Assembly (NCBI RefSeq): GCF_014212125.1
Contig: NZ_JACJVP010000039.1
Location: 1-64,000, forward strand
Reading direction: 5' to 3'
Length of the DNA: 64,000 bases
Origin: Cohnella nanjingensis
GTDB taxonomy: Bacteria; Bacillota; Bacilli; Paenibacillales; Paenibacillaceae
Made by a program: the position numbers and the translations under genes. Under the pieces are notes generated by a model. It was given only the letters and a program-made list of their open reading frames with translations. It searched no databases and was not told where the DNA came from. Position 1 is the stretch's first letter. Each line of letters starts with the position of its first letter. Of the stretch, positions 62,135 to 64,000 are shown one piece after another.

Positions 62135-63493
62135 ATGGCCGATACGGTACCAACGATCCGAATACCGGAGCGCGATATTCCTGTCTACGCGGAAGCGGAC
62201 GTCGTGGTCGCGGGAGGAGGACCGGCAGGAGTCGGGGCTGCGCTCGCTGCCGCAAGAAACGGGGCATCCGTATTGCTGATTGAGCAAAGAGGGTATTTAG
62301 GAGGCATGGCGACGGTCTCGCAGGTTCCCGCATTTTGTCCTTATACCGATCATATCAAGCCGGTGATCCGCGGCATCGGGCTGGAGATTCTGAACGATAT
62401 GAAGAGCAGAATGGAGAACGCGTTCCAGGACGAATGGCGGGAGCGGCTCGATTGGGTGCCGATCGATGCGGAAATTTTAAAGCGCTTGCTGGACGAGAAA
62501 ATGGCGGACGCCGGCGTTAAAGTGCTTTATCATACGTTCGTTGGACACGTGCTTCAGCAGGACGGCGCCATCGAAGCGGCGGTCATTCACAACAAGACCG
62601 GAACGCAGGCGGTGAAGGCAAATATTTATATCGACGCTACGAGCGATGCGGATTTGACGTATCTTGCGGGGGGGCGGTTCGCCATCGGCGGAGATGAAGG
62701 CGAGCTCCAACCGGGTACGATGTGCTTTGTGCTGAACAATCTAGACCGGAACAAATTTCTCTCCAGCTCCGAGATTCACGGCCGCGATCTAAAACATGCG
62801 ATCAACAAGGCGAAGAGCGAAGGGCGATTGCGCGTGGCAAGAGATTGGGCGGGCATCTCTTGGCTCAACGACCATACGGCGGGCTTCAACTTCGGGCACA
62901 TCTTCGGGATCGATGGCTCGAATGCGGACGATCTAACCCGCGGAGCGATCGAAGGCCGAGCGCTTGTCGAGCACATTACAGGCTGGCTGCGGGAAACGAT
63001 CCCCGGCTTCGAGAATGCATTCCTCACGTTGACGGGAGAACAGATCGGCATACGCGAAACCCGCCGAATCGTCGGCGATTATATCATCACCGCGGACGAT
63101 TTCCTGAAGTGCCGTTCGTTCCCGGACGACATCGCACGCAATGCCTATTTCATCGATATTCATATGGCTAAGCCTACTAGCGGCATGACGATGGTTCATC
63201 TGCCGCCCGGAGAGTCGCACGGCATCCCTTATCGCGCGCTGCTTCCGGTCGGAATCAAAAACGTGATCGTGGCCGGGAGAGCGATATCGACCGACAGAGC
63301 GACCCAAGGCTCCACTCGGGTGATGCCGAATTGCTTCGCGATGGGCGAAGCCGCCGGCACGGCTGCGGCGATCCTGGCCGAGCGAAGCTCGCGCGAAACG
63401 CGCAGCATCGATGTCGCGGCCTTGCAGCGCAGGCTTGTCCGTCAGGGGGCCTGGTTAGGAGATGCGATTAATGAGGGGTATCGGGATTTATAG
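62135..63493 (+). CDS. FAD-dependent oxidoreductase (FAD_oxidored family), module B
   Basis: The 452-residue paralogue of the enzyme at 49312 has ADVVVAGGGPAGVGAALAAA for FAD, LLIEQRGYLGGMATVSQVPA, LQPGTMCFVLNN, GIRETRRIVGDYIITADDFL and RVMPNCFAMGEAAGTAAA. It is cytosolic and of unknown substrate. GGAGGTGG precedes the ATG at 62135. Conservation of this gene behind the binding protein in both modules is the best hint that it acts on the transported compound. Confidence 0.9.
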   Translation: MADTVPTIRIPERDIPVYAEADVVVAGGGPAGVGAALAAARNGASVLLIEQRGYLGGMATVSQVPAFCPYTDHIKPVIRGIGLEILNDMKSRMENAFQDEWRERLDWVPIDAEILKRLLDEKMADAGVKVLYHTFVGHVLQQDGAIEAAVIHNKTGTQAVKANIYIDATSDADLTYLAGGRFAIGGDEGELQPGTMCFVLNNLDRNKFLSSSEIHGRDLKHAINKAKSEGRLRVARDWAGISWLNDHTAGFNFGHIFGIDGSNADDLTRGAIEGRALVEHITGWLRETIPGFENAFLTLTGEQIGIRETRRIVGDYIITADDFLKCRSFPDDIARNAYFIDIHMAKPTSGMTMVHLPPGESHGIPYRALLPVGIKNVIVAGRAISTDRATQGSTRVMPNCFAMGEAAGTAAAILAERSSRETRSIDVAALQRRLVRQGAWLGDAINEGYRDL

Positions 63494-63545
63494 CGACTCG
63501 AATGCAAACGCGTCCGGGGATAACGCTGGTAACGCACCTGCCCAT

Positions 63546-63574
63546 TTGACGAGTTTAATCCCTTCGATTAAATT
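63546..63574 (+). promoter_or_regulatory. Sigma-A promoter and candidate operator of the ROK regulator
   Basis: TTGACG (63546-63551) and TAAATT (63569-63574) are 17 bp apart. The spacer and -10 hold the inverted pair TTTAAT / ATTAAA, and GTTTAAAC follows. This suits autoregulation by the ROK repressor encoded 33 bases downstream. Confidence 0.65.
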
Positions 63575-63606
63575 TAGTTTAAACGAGACGCAGGGAGATT
63601 GGGATT

Positions 63607-64000
63607 GTGAGAAAAGGAAACTTGGAGCTTCTGAAAAAAATAAACCGGGATCTCGTACTGGAAACGATACGCTCCCAGCAGCCGATCAGCCGCGCTAAAG
63701 TCGCGCAGCGCTTGAACTTCAGCCGTTCGACCGTCTCGTCCATCGTCGACGAATTGATCGCCAAGAAGTTCGTCGAGGAGACCGGGCTCGGGTCTTCGAC
63801 CAAGGAAGGCGGGAGAAGGGCGATCGAGCTCGGGTTCAATCCGAGGTCCGGCTTCGGCGTCGGCGTCGAGCTGATGGCGAACGGGCTGCTCATCTGCATC
63901 ACGGATTTGGACGGGAACGTCGTGTGGAAGGAACGCTCGGACGCCGGCAACGACTTCAAGACGATCTACGAGTGCATCCTTGCGAGCTTGGATAAAGCGT
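63607..64000 (+). CDS. ROK family transcriptional regulator (NagC/XylR type), incomplete
   Basis: The gene starts with GTG after GGAGA and runs off the window. It opens RKGNLELLKKINRDLVLETI, then a winged helix (QQPISRAKVAQRLNFSRSTV, SSIVDELIAKKFVEETGLGS, GGRRAIELGFNP) and enters the ROK sugar-kinase-like domain (GFGVGVELMANGLLICITDL). Such proteins repress sugar genes until a sugar binds. It could repress module B or genes to the right; its own promoter contains a matching dyad. Confidence 0.88.
   Translation, partial: MRKGNLELLKKINRDLVLETIRSQQPISRAKVAQRLNFSRSTVSSIVDELIAKKFVEETGLGSSTKEGGRRAIELGFNPRSGFGVGVELMANGLLICITDLDGNVVWKERSDAGNDFKTIYECILASLDKA

Overview
The window comes from a high-GC, endospore-forming Gram-positive, most likely Paenibacillaceae (Paenibacillus/Cohnella type). 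The evidence is a CotD-like coat protein, a CwlD-like cortex amidase, a three-gene GerA/GerB/GerC germinant receptor, YqzE, YqhG and YqhH homologues, strong AGGAGG-type ribosome sites, and YesM/YesN two-component systems next to Lpl-type sugar ABC transporters. No rRNA, tRNA or CRISPR array was seen.

1-10.4 kb is housekeeping: palindromes and a 13-bp tandem repeat at the left edge, cotD-like, xpt (apparently started by ATC), a secreted deacetylase-fold protein, a CwlD-like amidase, yqzE, a secreted unknown, the yqhH-yqhG pair (apparently started by CTG) and nrdJ behind a tandem NrdR operator. 10.45-22.4 kb is a mosaic of small accessory genes and gene debris: a Tn7/Tn5053-like transposon remnant, an ECF sigma/anti-sigma pair, a MerR/aldo-keto reductase pair, an Ntox44 toxin-domain membrane protein, an orphan sugar transferase, truncated zeta-toxin and DinB genes, tatA-tatC, a PhyH-type dioxygenase and a decayed nanE-ROK kinase pair. 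22.7-35.4 kb holds the gerABC operon, a UvrA paralogue, an AT-rich imported segment, an MFS exporter, an esterase, an HxlR regulator, a glycosidase fragment, and a second PhyH dioxygenase divergent from an AraC regulator.

35.4-64 kb is a carbohydrate-utilisation region built from two paralogous modules. Module A: YesN regulator, YesM kinase, binding lipoprotein, a 1461-residue secreted glycoside hydrolase, two permeases, a second binding lipoprotein, an FAD oxidoreductase and an SGNH hydrolase. Module B: regulator, kinase, two permeases, binding lipoprotein, FAD oxidoreductase, then a ROK repressor cut by the window end. Four promoters in these modules share an 18-base element exactly 47 bases upstream of the -10 box, which links them into one probable regulon. 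Between the modules sits a complete ECF41 (SigJ-type) unit: FAD oxidoreductase, sigma factor and SRPBCC protein, with two near-identical TGTCACA-N16-CATC promoters.

The likely physiology is a soil or plant-associated saprophyte. An extracellular glycosidase releases oligosaccharides, Lpl-type transporters import them, a cytosolic FAD enzyme and an esterase-like hydrolase modify them, and two membrane kinases sense the ligand. Both transporter permease pairs lack an ATPase gene, so a shared MsmX-type ATPase elsewhere is presumed.
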